A stretch of DNA of 64,000 bases, from positions 14,886,767 through 14,950,766 of the forward strand of contig CM055199.1 in assembly GCA_029224185.1 (NCBI GenBank), read 5' to 3'. A program made the translations under genes and the position numbers. Below the pieces are notes generated by a model. The model saw only the letters and a program-made list of their open reading frames with translations, ran no database searches and was not told the DNA's origin. The number at the start of each line of letters is the position of its first letter. Position 1 is the first letter of the stretch. This stretch comes from Karalla daura (taxonomy: Eukaryota > Chordata > Actinopteri > Chaetodontiformes > Leiognathidae). This document shows positions 62,441 through 64,000 of this stretch, piece after piece.

Positions 62441-64000
62441 TTTTTGTCATGGTCAGAAGACGCACGGCTGTCAGCAGACGCAGCTCATCTGGACCTTGAG
62501 TGTCGACTGAAGAACGATTCTGGGGGGGGGGTTGTTGGCCAACGCCGAGCTTTAGCTCTGGGCACGGTGCTCGATCATGCGATAAGGTGTTTTAGCTCCA
62601 TCTTTTCTCCGCCTGAATCACCTGGCGCCGCTCCTGGTGAAGCCAGCCCCGCAGACAGGCATCGCCAGTCGCTGCTGAGCCATCCGCCCAGATTGATGCG
62701 AGGCTTAGATGGCGCCATCTGTCATTTTGACAGAGGCACAAGTTGTTTAAAAAACCACCTGGACTCACTTCTCTGTGAACAATCCCCGTTTCTCTTTGTG
62801 TCCACACTCATTTTGCTAAACCAACAGACTGTGCAGGAAAGTTAAAACATTAAAACATAAAAACATTTCCGTATTTAAAGTACATATCTTCACCATTAAT
62901 GAGCTTTATACTAGTAGCATATTGTATGGGCCTTTACCGCCCTTTCAAAAGAATTTATAAATGCCATATTCTACATGCTGTGACTTTGTGGACACTGTCA
63001 CTCCCACATGGCAAGAAGCACTCTGGTTTGAATCCTGGTCAGACCAAAGGCCTTTCTATATAGGGTTTGTATGTTCTTATTAGATAAGATAATGCATGGA
63101 TATTCTGTATGACCATAATTACCCATGGTAGGCCATTAAGAGTTAGTACTGCCAATTGAAGTGGTGGAAGAAAGTTGTTCTACATTAATTCAATCATCAT
63201 TCATCAATATGTTTATAAATATGAAAGTGGCGTCTTCCTCATTTTTGATTCACTTGTTTTCACACTTACTCTTCCTTCCTAGCACTCAGTAGATCCATTA
63301 CAGCTTCCTTTCTAACTATAAAGAAGCACCAATTAGAGTGAGGGCTCTTTGTTAATGGCATCGTAATGGATTGTGGTCTTGCAGATGTACTGTCAAATGA
63401 CTAATGCCATCACCAAAAACGTAATTGTGAAAACACTATGGATAATAGACATTTTATTTTTGTATGGGTCCAGTTCTTACATTTTTAATGTCTGGCTGGC
63501 TCCATCTCATCCCACAATCATAGATCATGAAGTGGTTTACTCTTCTTACCGTAAACACATTTTGAAATTACCAATCATTTGAGCTGCTTTTCTGTCTGCA
63601 ACAATCACATGACTTACTCCCAGAAATTTGCAGCTGCAAATCTCCTTGACCCAGTTGAGAGGCGATGTCAAAAATGTTTACCGATCACATTCATAATTTT
63701 GAGAAACTATATCGCTCAACCTTTTCAGCACCTAACAGACTTTCAGCAGTGCACAGGCAGCCCAGTTTCATAATGTGTGGATCAGCTCTCTGCAAATTCG
63801 CCATGGGCCTTTCTGATCCCCCCTCAGCGGAGGGGATAGAGTGGGAAGTGAAGTCGACTGAACATGATCTTCAAACAACCTTCACATTGCTTATGCTACT
63901 TTTTGCGCCTTCCCTCTTCATCCAATCAAGAGACTTGGTTGTGGATGAAAAAAAAAAGAAAAAGCGCCACAGGCTTCCCAGCATAGTCGCAGACTCCGAG
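62441..64000. other. Intergenic sequence after C14orf132
   Basis: No recognisable exon. A 139-residue open frame (62426-62845) has no motif I recognise. The stretch contains a G9 run (62521-62530), overlapping palindromes at 62707-62733 and an internally deleted SINE-like copy at 63002-63100. In mammals the next genes are the bradykinin receptors, but no trace of them is seen before the window ends. Confidence 0.6.
63002..63100 (+). mobile_element. SINE-like element, internally deleted (head joined to tail)
   Basis: A head with B-box-like GGTTTGAATCC (63025-63035) and 'aaaggcctttctatatagggtttgtatgttctta' is followed directly by 'gataagataatgcatgga', which resembles the 3' tail. The 200 or so central bases of the family are missing. 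Confidence 0.62.

Noticed and set aside
62426..62845. 139-residue plus-strand ORF after C14orf132
   Set aside because: It contains a G9 run (a poly-Gly frame) and palindromic DNA, with no recognised protein motif.
1..64000. CRISPR arrays, bacterial operons, viral genes or endogenous retroviral genes
   Set aside because: There are no spaced direct repeats of the right form, no dense coding and no gag/pol/env-like reading frames. The sequence has vertebrate texture throughout.

Overview
The window reads as non-coding-rich vertebrate DNA, most likely from a teleost fish and probably a percomorph-like species. The evidence is the density of CA/GT and tetranucleotide microsatellites, repeated copies of a fish-type SINE-like element with a tRNA-like B box and a GGATGG tail, GT-AG introns with polypyrimidine tracts, and two short genes whose only recognisable relatives are vertebrate. 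I see no bacterial, viral or CRISPR features.

Only two protein-coding genes can be supported, both on the + strand. (1) tunar: the terminal exon starts at 5644 after a strong splice acceptor and carries a 48-codon ORF (5683-5829). This is the fish counterpart of the pTUNAR/BNLN microprotein, encoded by a transcript long treated as a lncRNA (TUNAR in mammals, megamind in zebrafish). Its upstream exon(s) were not located. (2) C14orf132: a nine-codon first coding exon (36051-36077) joins in phase 0 across a 24-kb intron to exon 2 (60119-60355), giving an 87-residue single-pass membrane protein. Their order and orientation match the human 14q32.2 neighbourhood (TUNAR then C14orf132, same strand) as I remember it.

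Layout: 1-5643 is upstream/intronic sequence of tunar. 5644 to about 8330 is its terminal exon. About 8330-35570 is a gene-free interval with SINE-like copies, microsatellites and possible conserved non-coding blocks. 35570-36050 is the likely promoter/5' region of C14orf132. 36078-60118 is its intron. 60356 to about 62440 is its 3' UTR, and the rest is intergenic.

The most interesting observation is that the C-terminal membrane segments of the two microproteins align without gaps over about 27 residues. They share T-I-x-N-[LI]-V-V-[IV]-x-x-V-Y-x-x-T, and both chains end just beyond the helix. This suggests that the neighbouring genes are ancient tandem paralogues, which would make C14orf132 a candidate member of a pTUNAR-like family of membrane regulators. 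pTUNAR is reported in mammals to act on SERCA2 and ER calcium. The remaining findings are repeat structures, DNA-structure motifs and possible regulatory blocks that need a genome alignment to test.
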